Assembly (NCBI RefSeq): GCF_001312865.1
Contig: NZ_BBER01000001.1
Location: forward strand, 659,795 to 723,794
Direction: 5' to 3'
Length of the DNA: 64,000 nucleotides
Origin: Lacticaseibacillus thailandensis DSM 22698 = JCM 13996
GTDB lineage: Bacteria > Bacillota > Bacilli > Lactobacillales > Lactobacillaceae
Part shown: one piece after another, positions 9,393-17,459 of the stretch
Layout: every line of letters begins with the position of its first letter
How positions within the stretch are numbered: the stretch's first letter is position 1
Notes under the pieces: generated by a model
Told to the model about the DNA's origin: nothing
Database searches by the model: none
Seen by the model: the letters and a program-made list of their open reading frames with translations, nothing else
Made by a program: the position numbers and the translations under genes

Positions 9393-10037
9393 ATGTACGC
9401 GACTATTTTATTTGACATCGACGGCACCATTATCGATACCGAGGACGTCATCATTGGTGCGCTGCAAGACGCGCTCGTCCAAACGATCGGAATGCACAAG
9501 ACCCACGATGAGCTACTTTATTCTTTGGGGATTCCCAGTGACCAAACGCTGAAAGCCCTCGATCTCACTGCAACCGAGCAGAAGCAAGTCGACAAGGTGT
9601 GGACCGAATTAACTGCGGACCGGCAGACACAAGTTCACGTATTCGCCAACATGCGGCGGACCCTGGCCCACTTGCAACACCGTGGGATCATGATGGGTAT
9701 CATCACCGCCAAAACGGCGAGTGAGCTGGAACACGAATTTACTTGGTTTGGCCTCAACGACTACTTCGACACCATCGTCACCTACTCACCGGACATTGCG
9801 CCCAAGCCGGCACCCGATCCGTTGCTCCGCGCGCTGGCGGAATTGCCAGCTGACCACGGCCGGACGTTATACATTGGTGATACCGTGACGGATATGCAGA
9901 GTGCCAAAGCTGCACACGTCGACTTTGCCGTGGCCACCTGGGGGGCACATAACCTGGCTGGCTTCACGGATGCCGACCATTTTCTCACACGGCCAGAATC
10001 AATTCTCGACCTGGCTGATATGACTGCACACGTATAA
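9393..10037 (+). CDS. HAD-family hydrolase (phosphoglycolate phosphatase-like)
   Basis: A 214-residue Rossmann-type phosphatase with a helical cap. Motif I is FDIDGTIIDTED, motif II threonine is in GIITAKTASE, the lysine is in IAPKPAPDP and the acidic pair is in YIGDTVTDMQSA. The best-known relatives are phosphoglycolate phosphatase and PpaX-type pyrophosphatase; the substrate cannot be read from sequence. Start set at 9393, eight bases after GGAGG; an ATG three codons earlier overlaps the ribosome site. An MDR reductase follows 17 bases later. Confidence 0.88.
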   Translation: MYATILFDIDGTIIDTEDVIIGALQDALVQTIGMHKTHDELLYSLGIPSDQTLKALDLTATEQKQVDKVWTELTADRQTQVHVFANMRRTLAHLQHRGIMMGIITAKTASELEHEFTWFGLNDYFDTIVTYSPDIAPKPAPDPLLRALAELPADHGRTLYIGDTVTDMQSAKAAHVDFAVATWGAHNLAGFTDADHFLTRPESILDLADMTAHV

Positions 10038-10054
10038 CGAAGAAGGAGATCCAT

Positions 10055-11013
10055 ATGTTACGCTTCGGTTTCAATCAATTTGGTGGGCCTGAGGTCTTTA
10101 CGACCATTGAGGCCCCAATTCCCCAACCCCATGATGGCAGGTCCAAATCCGCGTTTTGGGTTTTGGCGTCAACCCTTACGATGCTGCTTTGCGTTCAGGC
10201 GCTGCCGCTAAGGACCGGCCCCTAGATTTCCCCATTGTGCCCGGCGTTGATGTGGCGGGAATCATCACTGCGATTGGCCCCGGCGTCACTGACCTCACCG
10301 TGGGTGACCAAGTGCTGAATTACCGGCCACTCGGTGGTTACAGCGAGTACGTGCGCGCAAGCGTGAACAAAGTCGCCCGCATCCCTGATGGTATTCCTGT
10401 GGTTCAAGCTGCCGGGTTACCACAGTCCACGGTGGTGGCCCACACCATTCTCCGTGAGCTGCTCCAAATTCAACCCGGCAACACCATCGCGGTCATCGGA
10501 GCCGCTGGGAGTGTCGGGAGCATCGTGCTCCAACTGGCCCACTACCTGGGGCTCCGGACCATTGCCATTGCCCACAGCCACCACCACGAGACCCTGACTA
10601 GGTTCAATCCGGACGAAATTGGTCATTATGATCTCGAAGACGTCGGTGCGCGCTTTACCAACCAGGCAGACTACGTGGTCAATGCCAGTGCCGGGGGTAA
10701 CGATCATGGTGTCGGGGTACGAATGCTGAAACGCAAAGGGCAATACGTGAGTGTGGCCTTCAGCACCGTCGATAAGACCGTCAAACCCAGCGCGACCTAC
10801 CTGCAAGTAGGCGTGGGGCCCCGGCCTGATGTACCCGCGGCGTTTGCCCTCTTACAAGCCGCCAGCGCATCCGGCGAAGGTATCCGCCTACCAATTGCCA
10901 CCAAGTTGCCGATGACGTTGGCCGGCGTCATCGCGGCCCACGAATTGATTTTAACCCGCCACGGCGCGGGCAAAATTGTATGCGTGGCCCCCGAACTAGA
11001 GGAAACCGACTAA
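10055..11013 (+). CDS. MDR-family NADPH:quinone reductase-like oxidoreductase (frameshifted)
   Basis: A zinc-free medium-chain reductase of the quinone oxidoreductase type. The N-terminus MLRFGFNQFGGPEVF begins at an ATG after AAGGAGAT. The frame breaks near 10138, where a CC pair appears to have lost one base; after it the protein continues QIRVLGFGVNPYDAALRSG, PGVDVAGII and the nucleotide-binding segment VIGAAGSVGSIVLQLAHYLG. No structural zinc cysteines are present. Length after repair is about 319 residues, typical. It is probably co-transcribed with the HAD gene; substrate unknown. Confidence 0.85.
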
Positions 11014-11093
11014 CTGGCAACGAGCGCACACCCGCAATTACGTCTTGGTTGACTGGGTAAAAAAATTAATTTGATCATTACCAAAATTTATAC

Positions 11094-11123
11094 TTGACAC
11101 CTAGTTTGGGCCCTGCGTATACT
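11094..11123 (+). promoter_or_regulatory. Promoter of the Trp-leader / solute-binding protein transcript
   Basis: Consensus TTGACA (11094-11099) and TATACT (11118-11123) are 18 bases apart, about 35 bases before the leader peptide start. One of the strongest promoter matches in the window. Confidence 0.85.
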
Positions 11124-11156
11124 AGGGCCAATTAATCAACGAAGGAGGACGTCACG

Positions 11157-11210
11157 ATGCGTAAACACACACAAAGTTCAATCAACCTTTCATGGCAAAG
11201 CTGGCGCTAG
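11157..11210 (+). CDS. Leader peptide with two Trp codons
   Basis: A 17-codon reading frame starting nine bases after a strong AAGGAGG site and ending TAG. It encodes MRKHTQSSINLSWQSWR: tryptophan codons at positions 13 and 16, right before the stop. It lies between a good promoter and an intrinsic terminator placed ahead of an ABC-type binding protein gene. This is the arrangement of ribosome-mediated attenuation, in which stalling at Trp codons favours an antiterminator. The tryptophan sensing is inferred; no T-box motif is present in the leader. Confidence 0.75.
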   Translation: MRKHTQSSINLSWQSWR

Positions 11211-11230
11211 TCGGTTGTGTTCGTTTCGGA

Positions 11231-11314
11231 CGGATACAGCCTGGCAAACAGGATTGTATCCGCGCCGGCAACTTTTGTGTGACATACGCACAAGCCTGTC
11301 CGCGGAATCCGCGG
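11231..11314 (+). promoter_or_regulatory. Structured part of the Trp attenuator
   Basis: Two hairpins follow the leader peptide: an eight-base stem 11231-11238 with 11255-11262, which encloses a CCTG/CAGG inner stem, and a GC-rich stem 11300-11305 with 11309-11314. The loop of the first contains GGCAAACAG, similar to the 5' arm of the terminator downstream, so it could compete for the terminator's 3' arm. That competition is inference. Confidence 0.5.
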
Positions 11315-11339
11315 CAGACTTTGGCGGCCCGAACAATGA

Positions 11340-11377
11340 GGGGCAAACCAGAGTAACTGCTGGTTTGCCCCTTTTTT
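11340..11377 (+). terminator. Attenuator terminator ahead of the solute-binding protein gene
   Basis: A perfect 12-base stem (11340-11351 with 11360-11371) followed by six T. It stands about 60 bases before the gene, so transcription would stop unless an alternative fold forms. Confidence 0.9.
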
Positions 11378-11436
11378 GTACCCACAAAAGTTGGTCGTGA
11401 TCAATCGGGGGTGTCCACCCCGTCATGGAGGAAAAT

Positions 11437-12429
11437 ATGATGAAGAAGTTTACTACCGCACTACTGACCATTACTACCCTGGCCGTGGCCGCCTTGGTCG
11501 GCATCCACACGCAAGACGTTCGTGCCACTAGTGTCCCCACCGTCGGCATCTTGCAACAGCTAGAACACCCCGCGTTGGACCAAATCCACAAGGGCGTAAT
11601 CAAAGGTCTGGCTGAAGAGGGCTACAAGGGTAACAAGGTCAAGATTCACTTTCAAAACGCCCAGGGCGACCAGAGCAACATCAAAACTATGAGTGACCGC
11701 TTTGAAAGCCAGCACGTTGACCTTACCGTCGGCATTGCGACTGCCGCGGCGCAGGGCCTCGCTAGCGCTGCCAACGGTCAACATCCCGTCATCCTGGCCG
11801 GCATCACCGATCCAGTGGGCAGCAAGCTGGTCAAGTCGGATCAGCATCCTGGGGCCAACATCACCGGGACGTCCGGTGATTCCCCTATCAGTCAGCACCT
11901 GAAATTAATTAAAGAAATTGTACCGCACAGCAAGCAAATCGGCATCATCTACACCACGTCGGACCACGGCGGAACTTTCAACGCCAAACGCATGGCGGCA
12001 CAGTGCAAGCAGGAAGGGCTCAAATACAAGCTGTACGCCATCAGTAACACCAATGATATGCAGCAGGTTGCTAGTAAGATGGCTAGTGAGTGCGACGTGA
12101 TCTACGCACCACAGGACAACGGTGTAGCTGCCGCCATGAAGACCCTGGTCAACACCGCCAACAACGAGAAGGTCCCAGTCATTCCGGCGGCCGACACGAT
12201 GGTCAAAGACGGTGGCGTGGCTGCCTACGCGGTCAGTCAATTCAAACTCGGCGAAGAAGCCGGCAAGATGGCTGGTAAGGTCCTGAAGGGCAAAAAGACG
12301 GCTACCTACCCAGTCAAGATGGTCACCAAGGGCCACTACGTCATCAACCGAAGTGAGGCCAAAAAGTTGGGGCTAAAACTACCCGCTAAAATCGTGAATG
12401 GCGCCAAGAAGAACGGCGAAGTCTTCTAA
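11437..12429 (+). CDS. ABC transporter substrate-binding protein, TrpX-like
   Basis: A secreted or membrane-anchored binding protein of the ABC_sub_bind family, the family of the TrpX component of tryptophan ABC importers in streptococci and lactobacilli. It has a signal peptide (FTTALLTITTLAVAALVG) but no lipobox cysteine after it, unlike most Gram-positive binding proteins. Family segments include VGILQQLEHPALDQ, GIATAAAQGLA, GITDPVGS and IGIIYTTSD. Two ATG codons (11437, 11440) follow GGAGG; either could start. The usual permease and ATPase genes are not next to it: a terminator follows at 12467. The Trp-codon leader supports tryptophan or an aromatic compound as ligand. Confidence 0.85.
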   Translation: MMKKFTTALLTITTLAVAALVGIHTQDVRATSVPTVGILQQLEHPALDQIHKGVIKGLAEEGYKGNKVKIHFQNAQGDQSNIKTMSDRFESQHVDLTVGIATAAAQGLASAANGQHPVILAGITDPVGSKLVKSDQHPGANITGTSGDSPISQHLKLIKEIVPHSKQIGIIYTTSDHGGTFNAKRMAAQCKQEGLKYKLYAISNTNDMQQVASKMASECDVIYAPQDNGVAAAMKTLVNTANNEKVPVIPAADTMVKDGGVAAYAVSQFKLGEEAGKMAGKVLKGKKTATYPVKMVTKGHYVINRSEAKKLGLKLPAKIVNGAKKNGEVF

Positions 12430-12466
12430 CACGCGTAATCTAGTTAGTGGATAATTCTTCAATTAC

Positions 12467-12533
12467 CAAACCGCCGCGCGACGCGTACCTACCAACCCCT
12501 ACTGGTAGCGCGCGTGACGCGGCGGTTTGTTTG
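12467..12533 (+). terminator. Terminator after the solute-binding protein gene
   Basis: A twelve-base stem (12467-12478 with 12518-12529) with a partly structured 39-base loop and a short T-rich tail. It isolates the binding-protein gene as a single-gene unit. Confidence 0.75.
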
Positions 12534-12621
12534 TGGTTGCGCTAGGGCCCCCTGACCCCACAAGCTAAAGTTTTAACACCAGGGAGGCCTGCGCAGCCAG
12601 CCCAATCGATAATCAATTATA

Positions 12622-13452
12622 TTAATTATCCAGTCCGGATTCATCCACCTTCATGGCCGCATCGGCCTGAACACTGCCATCCGTATAGTTAAACTGGTAA
12701 CCCGGCTGCACGTTGAAGATGTACACGTTAAAGTTCAGCGAGCCGTCCGTCGACAGCGCCTGCGCCCAGTACCCTCGTGGCATTAATTCATCGCCACGGA
12801 AAACGGTCGTTACCTGGTAAATCACCTGCTGACCATCTTCCAGCGCCTGGCGCACTTTGCCCTCGTAGATCTGCATCAACACTTGATTGGCGTAGGCCGA
12901 TTGTGTCGCTAGGTTCTTCGGGTTGTCTGAACTACCCTCGGCCCCCTGCTCATAATGGCCATCAGCGTTGATGTTAAACGTTAAGGTGTACGCAATCAGG
13001 TGACCGCGATTATAGATTTCGGTTTGACCGCTACGGTTATAATGCCAACCAGTCGGCGTCCACTCCTGGCTTGGCCGGCCAGCGCTTTTACCAAGATTAG
13101 TTTTATTCAGGTACGCCGTATTCGTGGTGGTGCGGTTCAGCCGGTCCAGATTGCCATAATCAATGTGGCTATTCTTCCAGGTACTGGCGGTCAAAGTACT
13201 CTGGCCGTGGTTGACCTGAATGACGGGTTTGCCGCCCGAACTAAAGGTCAGCTGAGCCAATTGCTTATAGGCCTTCTGATCCACCGCGTTGGTGCCAGTG
13301 GTCTGCGCGGTAATACTACTGGTAAGTCCGACCCGGTTCAGCACGCCGGCGAACGCGCCACTACGGTATAACCCAAACAATACAATTAAAATGACGGCAA
13401 TAATGCCGCCAATCCGGCTTTTACGCGCCCGTCCGCGTCGTCTACGTGCCAT
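12622..13452 (-). CDS. DNA/RNA non-specific endonuclease (EndA/NucA type), membrane-anchored
   Basis: A 276-residue protein with a basic N-terminus (ARRRRGRARKSR), one membrane helix (residues 14-29) and an extracellular beta-beta-alpha metal nuclease domain. The active-site segment is YNRGHLIAYTL, with the catalytic histidine in RGH, followed by NPKNLATQSAYANQ that supplies the metal-binding asparagine. Relatives such as streptococcal EndA degrade DNA during uptake or in the surroundings. A full comG operon elsewhere in the window makes a role in transformation possible. The ribosome site is weak, so the exact start is less sure. Confidence 0.88.
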   Translation of the reverse strand: MARRRRGRARKSRIGGIIAVILIVLFGLYRSGAFAGVLNRVGLTSSITAQTTGTNAVDQKAYKQLAQLTFSSGGKPVIQVNHGQSTLTASTWKNSHIDYGNLDRLNRTTTNTAYLNKTNLGKSAGRPSQEWTPTGWHYNRSGQTEIYNRGHLIAYTLTFNINADGHYEQGAEGSSDNPKNLATQSAYANQVLMQIYEGKVRQALEDGQQVIYQVTTVFRGDELMPRGYWAQALSTDGSLNFNVYIFNVQPGYQFNYTDGSVQADAAMKVDESGLDN

Positions 13453-13618
13453 GCTGTTTGCCCCCAGAAAATTGATACCTTCATCATATCACGGACACTA
13501 GGATTATGCGCCTACCTCAGTGCGGACAAGAATCACGGTCGTCGAAACGTCGTCCCCCCAAACCAAGTGATACCGCGCACTGACGAGTGATGGCTAGACA
13601 GCCAGCAAACTGCGGTAT

Positions 13619-13650
13619 CAAAAAAAGCGCATTCCCTCGGGGAATACGCT
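13619..13650 (-). terminator. Terminator of infC-rpmI-rplT
   Basis: A ten-base stem including one wobble pair (13626-13635 with 13641-13650), followed on the minus strand by seven T. It lies about 40 bases after rplT. Confidence 0.88.
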
Positions 13651-13690
13651 ATTCATGCTGCCAACCAAAGCAATTGGCACCACGATTTGA

Positions 13691-14047
13691 TTACTTGATG
13701 GCTGCCTTAGCGGCATCAGCGACCGCCGTAAAGCCGGCTGGGTCGTTGATGGCTAATTCGGACAACATCTTACGGTTCATGTCGATGCCGGCAACCTTCA
13801 TGCCGTGCATCAACTTGCTGTAAGAAATGCCGTTCTGACGCGCAGCCGCGTTGATCCGGGCAATCCAAAGAGAACGGAATTCGCGCTTCTTTGCACGACG
13901 GTCCCGGAATGCGTAACGGTATGAAACCATCAACTGGGTGTGAGCGGCCTTAAACAAACGGTGCTTAGAACCACGGTAACCCTTAACGAGCTTCATTACC
14001 TTCTTGCGGCGCTTACGAGTAACTGTTCCACCTTTAACACGTGGCAT
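13691..14047 (-). CDS. rplT: Large-subunit ribosomal protein L20
   Basis: A 118-residue, highly basic protein that binds 23S rRNA early in assembly. It reads [20 protein letters not shown] and ends in the conserved globular part with FMSALAIN-like segment [21 protein letters not shown] lies ahead of the ATG. It is last in infC-rpmI-rplT, an operon that L20 itself represses in Firmicutes by binding the leader. Confidence 0.98.
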   Translation of the reverse strand: MPRVKGGTVTRKRRKKVMKLVKGYRGSKHRLFKAAHTQLMVSYRYAFRDRRAKKREFRSLWIARINAAARQNGISYSKLMHGMKVAGIDMNRKMLSELAINDPAGFTAVADAAKAAIK

Positions 14048-14100
14048 AATTTATTCCTCCTAAAAAAAACATGAACTACGAGCAGTAATTGTCGGAACAA

Positions 14101-14301
14101 TTACTTGATACCGGAAACCATCTTCTTGATCCGACGCATGTCACTAGTCGATACCAAGCCAGACTTACGCAACTGACGACGCTGCTTCTTCGTCTTACCG
14201 TGGAAACGGTGGGATGTGTACGCGTGGCCACGCTTCAGGAGACCACTGGCAGTACGCTTGAAACGCTTGGCAGAAGCGCGGTGAGTTTTGAACTTAGGCA
14301 T
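14101..14301 (-). CDS. rpmI: Large-subunit ribosomal protein L35
   Basis: A 66-residue basic protein, [20 protein letters not shown], the family's signature N-terminus, ending [23 protein letters not shown] precedes the ATG. It lies between infC (27-base gap) and rplT (53-base gap). Confidence 0.98.
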   Translation of the reverse strand: MPKFKTHRASAKRFKRTASGLLKRGHAYTSHRFHGKTKKQRRQLRKSGLVSTSDMRRIKKMVSGIK

Positions 14302-14328
14302 GATTTTTCCTCCTAAAAATATGTGTTA

Positions 14329-14853
14329 CTACTTGTTGTCCTGGTCAGCCTTCGGGGAAAGCACTAAGAACATGCTCCGCCCGTCCATCTTTGGGTGCGT
14401 CTCAACCGTGGCAATATCTGCCGTGGCGGCCGCAAACTTTTCCAGGACTTGACGCCCAATTTCCTTATGGGTAATGGCACGCCCACGGAACCGGACAGAA
14501 GCACGCACCTTGGCGCCCTTCTTCAGGAACTTAACGGCATTGTTAAGCTTGGTGTTAAAGTCGTTCTGCTCAATCACAGGACTGAGCCGAACTTCCTTGA
14601 TGCTGACGGTCTTTTGCTTCTTACGGGCTTCGCGTTCCTTTTTCTGTTCTTCGAAACGGAACTTCCCGTAATCCATGATCCGTGCTACCGGTGGCTTAGC
14701 CTTCGGTGCGACAAGGACCAAATCCAAATTTGCATCGTCTGCTAACTTCAAGGCATCCTGCTTGGACTTTACGCCCAGCTGGTCACCATTTTCGGCAATG
14801 AGGCGTACCTCGCGGGCACGGATCCCATCGTTAACCATCATATCTCTAGCTAT
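14329..14853 (-). CDS. infC: Translation initiation factor IF-3
   Basis: IF-3 binds the small subunit, prevents premature subunit joining and checks the start codon. The N-domain [14 protein letters not shown], the linker rich in K/E/R, and the C-domain [14 protein letters not shown] are complete. The first ATG (14841) is 21 bases from the GGAGG (14863-14867), too far. Codons upstream in the same frame are ATC, GTT, ATA, GCT, AGA, GAT, and the ATA at 14853-14851 is nine bases from GGAGG, so I start there. Rare start codons are well known for infC and allow IF-3 to repress itself. Length is then 174 residues, the family norm. Confidence 0.95.
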   Translation of the reverse strand: MARDMMVNDGIRAREVRLIAENGDQLGVKSKQDALKLADDANLDLVLVAPKAKPPVARIMDYGKFRFEEQKKEREARKKQKTVSIKEVRLSPVIEQNDFNTKLNNAVKFLKKGAKVRASVRFRGRAITHKEIGRQVLEKFAAATADIATVETHPKMDGRSMFLVLSPKADQDNK

Positions 14854-14867
14854 AACGATTCACCTCC

Positions 14868-15000
14868 ACTTAGTTTACCGAGAAAAAAACAAAAAGATGG
14901 CGGGGCATAAGCGTCCCGCCATCCATGTATATCCGTACATTAGAGCCTAGAGGTCAGTGACGTGGGCGAGAAGCGGGCAACTTCTGCTTTTTCTCAACAA
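14868..15000 (-). promoter_or_regulatory. infC-rpmI-rplT leader, probable L20 autoregulatory element
   Basis: The roughly 130-base leader between the promoter at 15006-15034 and infC ends in the attenuator at 14882-14923. By position and by the known autoregulation of this operon in Bacillus, where L20 mimics its 23S rRNA site on the leader, this is an L20 leader. I did not verify the rRNA-like fold base by base. Confidence 0.65.
14882..14923 (-). terminator. Attenuator terminator in the infC leader
   Basis: A nine-base stem (14896-14904 with 14915-14923) followed on the minus strand by T5-G-T7. It stands before infC, not after a gene, which is where L20-controlled attenuators lie in Firmicutes. 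Confidence 0.88.
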
Positions 15001-15005
15001 ATAAA

Positions 15006-15034
15006 AGCATACCTGACCACCCCACCAAAGTCAA
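15006..15034 (-). promoter_or_regulatory. Promoter of infC-rpmI-rplT
   Basis: On the minus strand TTGACT (15029-15034) and TATGCT (15006-15011) are spaced 17 bases apart, about 150 bases ahead of infC. Confidence 0.75.
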
Positions 15035-15073
15035 GCAGAACCTGAAAGTGGCGCCTGCTCCCACCAGTTGGGC

Positions 15074-15904
15074 TCACTGCCCCGCGTGCACGTCGGCGAC
15101 CTCAGCCGAAATAATCAGTGCGTGCACGTCCAAACTGTGAATCAGCCGCACCACATCTTTGTATTCCGGCTGGTCCGTCACGACCAACAAAACGTCCCGA
15201 CCGTCACCGGCGTCATCTCCTGCTACCAATACCGTCGTCACCGCCGCACCGTACGTGTCCGTAATGACCCGCATAATGGTCGGCAACTGGCGGTCACTGA
15301 CCACGTGCAGCATCCGTTTGCGATCTAGCCCGGTGGCAATATAATTCATCACCATCCGCGTAATCAATAGGGAGAAGGCCGCCAAAATAAAGGCCTCCCA
15401 CCCCGAAACTATAATGTTCAGTGACGACACCACGACGTCAATAACGAAAAGACTATTTTCCGTCCGTATGCCGAAGTGCTTCTTCAAAATCAGTGGCGGC
15501 ACCGTCGTCCCGCCACTAGAGGCATCCACCATGTACAACATGGCAAAACCGATGGCAATCAAAATGCTGCCCACCACGATGGCGAGCAACTTATCCTGCA
15601 CCACTTTGGTAATGGGTAACACCGCCATAATGACCGGCAACATTAAACTGCCATACAGGATGCGGACACTGGTGGCGCGGTCCACCAGGAAGTAAGCCAG
15701 AATGAGTAAGGCCACGTTAATGCCCATCGTGCTCAAAGCAACGGGCACGCGCCAAACTTCAAATAGAATGATAGCCAGACCGGTTGAGCCACCGGCCGCG
15801 ACGCCGTGCGGGGCAAAGAACAAGTTGATGCTCACCGCAATCACCGCTAGCGCCACCGTGATAAACCCTAATCGGTACCACGCGTTAGTTTTGATTGTGC
15901 GCAT
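15074..15904 (-). CDS. YitT family membrane protein (DUF161/DUF2179)
   Basis: A 276-residue protein with five to six membrane segments in the first 200 residues and a cytosolic DUF2179 domain at the end (from about RKRMLHVVSD onward). Family landmarks are FFAPHGVAAGGSTGLAIIL near residue 28 and the second repeat GSILIAIGFAMLYMVDASSGGTT near 110-130. The transported substrate is unknown. It has its own promoter at 15949-15976. Confidence 0.88.
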   Translation of the reverse strand: MRTIKTNAWYRLGFITVALAVIAVSINLFFAPHGVAAGGSTGLAIILFEVWRVPVALSTMGINVALLILAYFLVDRATSVRILYGSLMLPVIMAVLPITKVVQDKLLAIVVGSILIAIGFAMLYMVDASSGGTTVPPLILKKHFGIRTENSLFVIDVVVSSLNIIVSGWEAFILAAFSLLITRMVMNYIATGLDRKRMLHVVSDRQLPTIMRVITDTYGAAVTTVLVAGDDAGDGRDVLLVVTDQPEYKDVVRLIHSLDVHALIISAEVADVHAGQ

Positions 15905-15948
15905 ATCGTCACCTCATTGGTGCTGTGCGTTGCTATTTCCTACTCCTA

Positions 15949-15976
15949 ATTTTAGTTTACCAAGGCCAGGTGGCAA
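15949..15976 (-). promoter_or_regulatory. Promoter of the YitT gene
   Basis: On the minus strand TTGCCA (15971-15976) and TAAAAT (15949-15954), 16 bases apart, about 45 bases before the start codon. Confidence 0.6.
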
Positions 15977-16024
15977 TCGCCAGCGGGCATGAGCAAACAG
16001 TGAGAGACACGTGCTACCAGTAGG

Positions 16025-16113
16025 ACCTAACTCGATCTGACTACCGATTAATACCGGGCCGCAGTCTCTCGGACTAGCTCCGCGAGTCCTCCGAGTGTCA
16101 GCGAGTACGCCCT
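16025..16113 (-). repeat. Structured tandem repeat, copy 1
   Basis: An 89-base unit that differs from the next copy (16127-16215) at only two positions. Read on the minus strand it can fold into nested stems: ACTCG with CGAGT, CTGAC with GTCAG, and CTCGG with CCGAG. The same order of stems with different sequences occurs at 58390-58465 on the plus strand. It lies between the sortase terminator and the YitT promoter. Confidence 0.75.
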
Positions 16114-16126
16114 AGGATATTCTGTT

Positions 16127-16215
16127 ACCTAACTCGATCTGACCACCGATTAATACCAGGCCGCAGTCTCTCGGACTAGCTCCGCGAGTCCTCCGAGTGT
16201 CAGCGAGTACGCCCT
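16127..16215 (-). repeat. Structured tandem repeat, copy 2
   Basis: Second copy of the 89-base unit, 13 bases from the first. On the minus strand its first arm could pair either with its own 3' arm or with an upstream segment (16223-16232), forming the long hairpin 16200-16232; the two folds exclude each other. Confidence 0.75.
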
Positions 16216-16234
16216 GAAGGGCTACTCGCTGATC

Positions 16235-16270
16235 AAAACGCCGGACCCACCTCCCCAGATGGACCCGGCG
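16235..16270 (-). terminator. Terminator of the sortase gene
   Basis: An eleven-base stem with one mismatch or wobble (16239-16249 with 16260-16270), followed on the minus strand by four T. Located 50 bases after the stop at 16319. Confidence 0.7.
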
Positions 16271-16318
16271 CTACGCTTATTCGTCGCGGGTGTTTATTAT
16301 TAGCAAATACTGTTAACA

Positions 16319-17182
16319 TTAGCGGGCCCAAACCATGCGGTTGACCGTCCCTGACAGACACGTCTGCAAGACAATTTGTTCGCCCTGGCTAGCACTCACA
16401 ATATGGTTCCATTCATCACGACCGGTATGAACATCATACCCCTGGTCGTTGACATCAGCCGTACTAGTCACGTGGTACGTCCGTACCTGACCATTAACAT
16501 CGGTCACGGTCACGGCACTACCAACGCCTAGCTGGATAATTGCACCAAAGTTCGACGTGTTGTGGCCAATGATGTGGGTCGACTGACCGTCACTCACTGA
16601 CAGTCGCGTCTGCCCACCCCAGGTTTCCACATAGTTACCTGCGGGCGCCGTGGTAGCACTCATGCTGCCCTGAAGAACGGGCATCGTGATACCCAGAAAG
16701 CTGATGCGCGGTCCTGCCGCGCGCGGCGTCGGAGCCGGCGTCGGTGCATGCTGGGCTGGTGCCCGAGTGGCACTCGGTGCTGGTGTCGACGTGGCTGGCT
16801 TGGCTGCGGTCGTGGTGCCAGCCGTGGGGCTCGTGGCCCCACTGGCCGTCGTTTGACTACTACTTGAAACGTTCTTGGTACTGGTGGTGGCGCCATGAAT
16901 CTGACCGGCCGGGACGGTCTTGGCGTTGCCCTGACCATGCGCCTGCGTGGCGGCATTCTTGTTCGCCAACTGAACGGATACCGCTTGCTTGGTCGCCTGT
17001 TGTTGCGCACGGCGCTGCATCAGTGCGTGTGCTAATAGGTTGTCCGTGGGTGCAGGCGGTTGGAAACGACTGGTGCGGGTGACTACCGGTGATTGTGTCT
17101 GTGCATGCGGTTGACCCACCCAGAGTCCAACGGAAGCAACCATCAAGGTTACTGTACCTAATACTGCATATTTAGTTTTCAT
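16319..17182 (-). CDS. Secreted sortase-domain protein
   Basis: A 287-residue exported protein: signal sequence (residues 5-24, VLGTVTLMVASVGLWVG), a long low-complexity region rich in Ala, Thr, Pro and Ser, and a C-terminal sortase fold. Catalytic residues are visible: His in THIIGHNTSNFG, Cys in VLQTCLSG and Arg in NRMVWAR at the end. Sortases join surface proteins to the wall or pilus. No sortase substrate with an LPXTG tail is nearby. The core domain is only about 120 residues. Start set at 17182, after a GGGGTG site; an in-frame ATG 29 codons upstream has less support. Confidence 0.82.
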   Translation of the reverse strand: MKTKYAVLGTVTLMVASVGLWVGQPHAQTQSPVVTRTSRFQPPAPTDNLLAHALMQRRAQQQATKQAVSVQLANKNAATQAHGQGNAKTVPAGQIHGATTSTKNVSSSSQTTASGATSPTAGTTTAAKPATSTPAPSATRAPAQHAPTPAPTPRAAGPRISFLGITMPVLQGSMSATTAPAGNYVETWGGQTRLSVSDGQSTHIIGHNTSNFGAIIQLGVGSAVTVTDVNGQVRTYHVTSTADVNDQGYDVHTGRDEWNHIVSASQGEQIVLQTCLSGTVNRMVWAR

Positions 17183-17334
17183 AAATAACACCCCTAAACT
17201 CACACCCCGGCGAGTTGGTTCGCGGGAATTCCGGTGTTCCCCAACACCTCCTTTGAACACCCTAATCATACTGGGCCTAGCTTATCGGAACAACTTATTT
17301 TCTGTAAGGATTGTGATAATCCGGTAAAAATGCG

Positions 17335-17371
17335 TAAAAAAAATTGCCCTACCATAACGGTCAAGGGCAAT
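17335..17371 (-). terminator. thrS: Terminator of thrS
   Basis: In the 17183-17459 gap the only clear element is this hairpin (17343-17350 with 17364-17371), followed on the minus strand by a run of T. It lies about 90 bases after thrS. Confidence 0.75.
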
Positions 17372-17459
17372 CCCGCACAAGCTACCAGCACGATTATACC
17401 GGCAACTAATGCAACTATTATTCAAATCAGTAATTATTGTTGTGCGTTACAAAGCACGC

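Noticed and set aside
11157..11380. T-box in the leader before the solute-binding protein
   Set aside because: No GGGTGGNACCGCG-like core is present, unlike the thrS leader; a translated peptide with Trp codons fits better.
12622..13452. Nuclease inactive because the active site reads NRGH rather than DRGH
   Set aside because: The catalytic His and later Asn are kept, and relatives with NRGH are common, so loss of activity is not supported.
16000..16260. CRISPR array or insertion sequence at the tandem repeats
   Set aside because: Only two 89-base copies with a 13-base gap, no regular spacers, no transposase and no target duplication.
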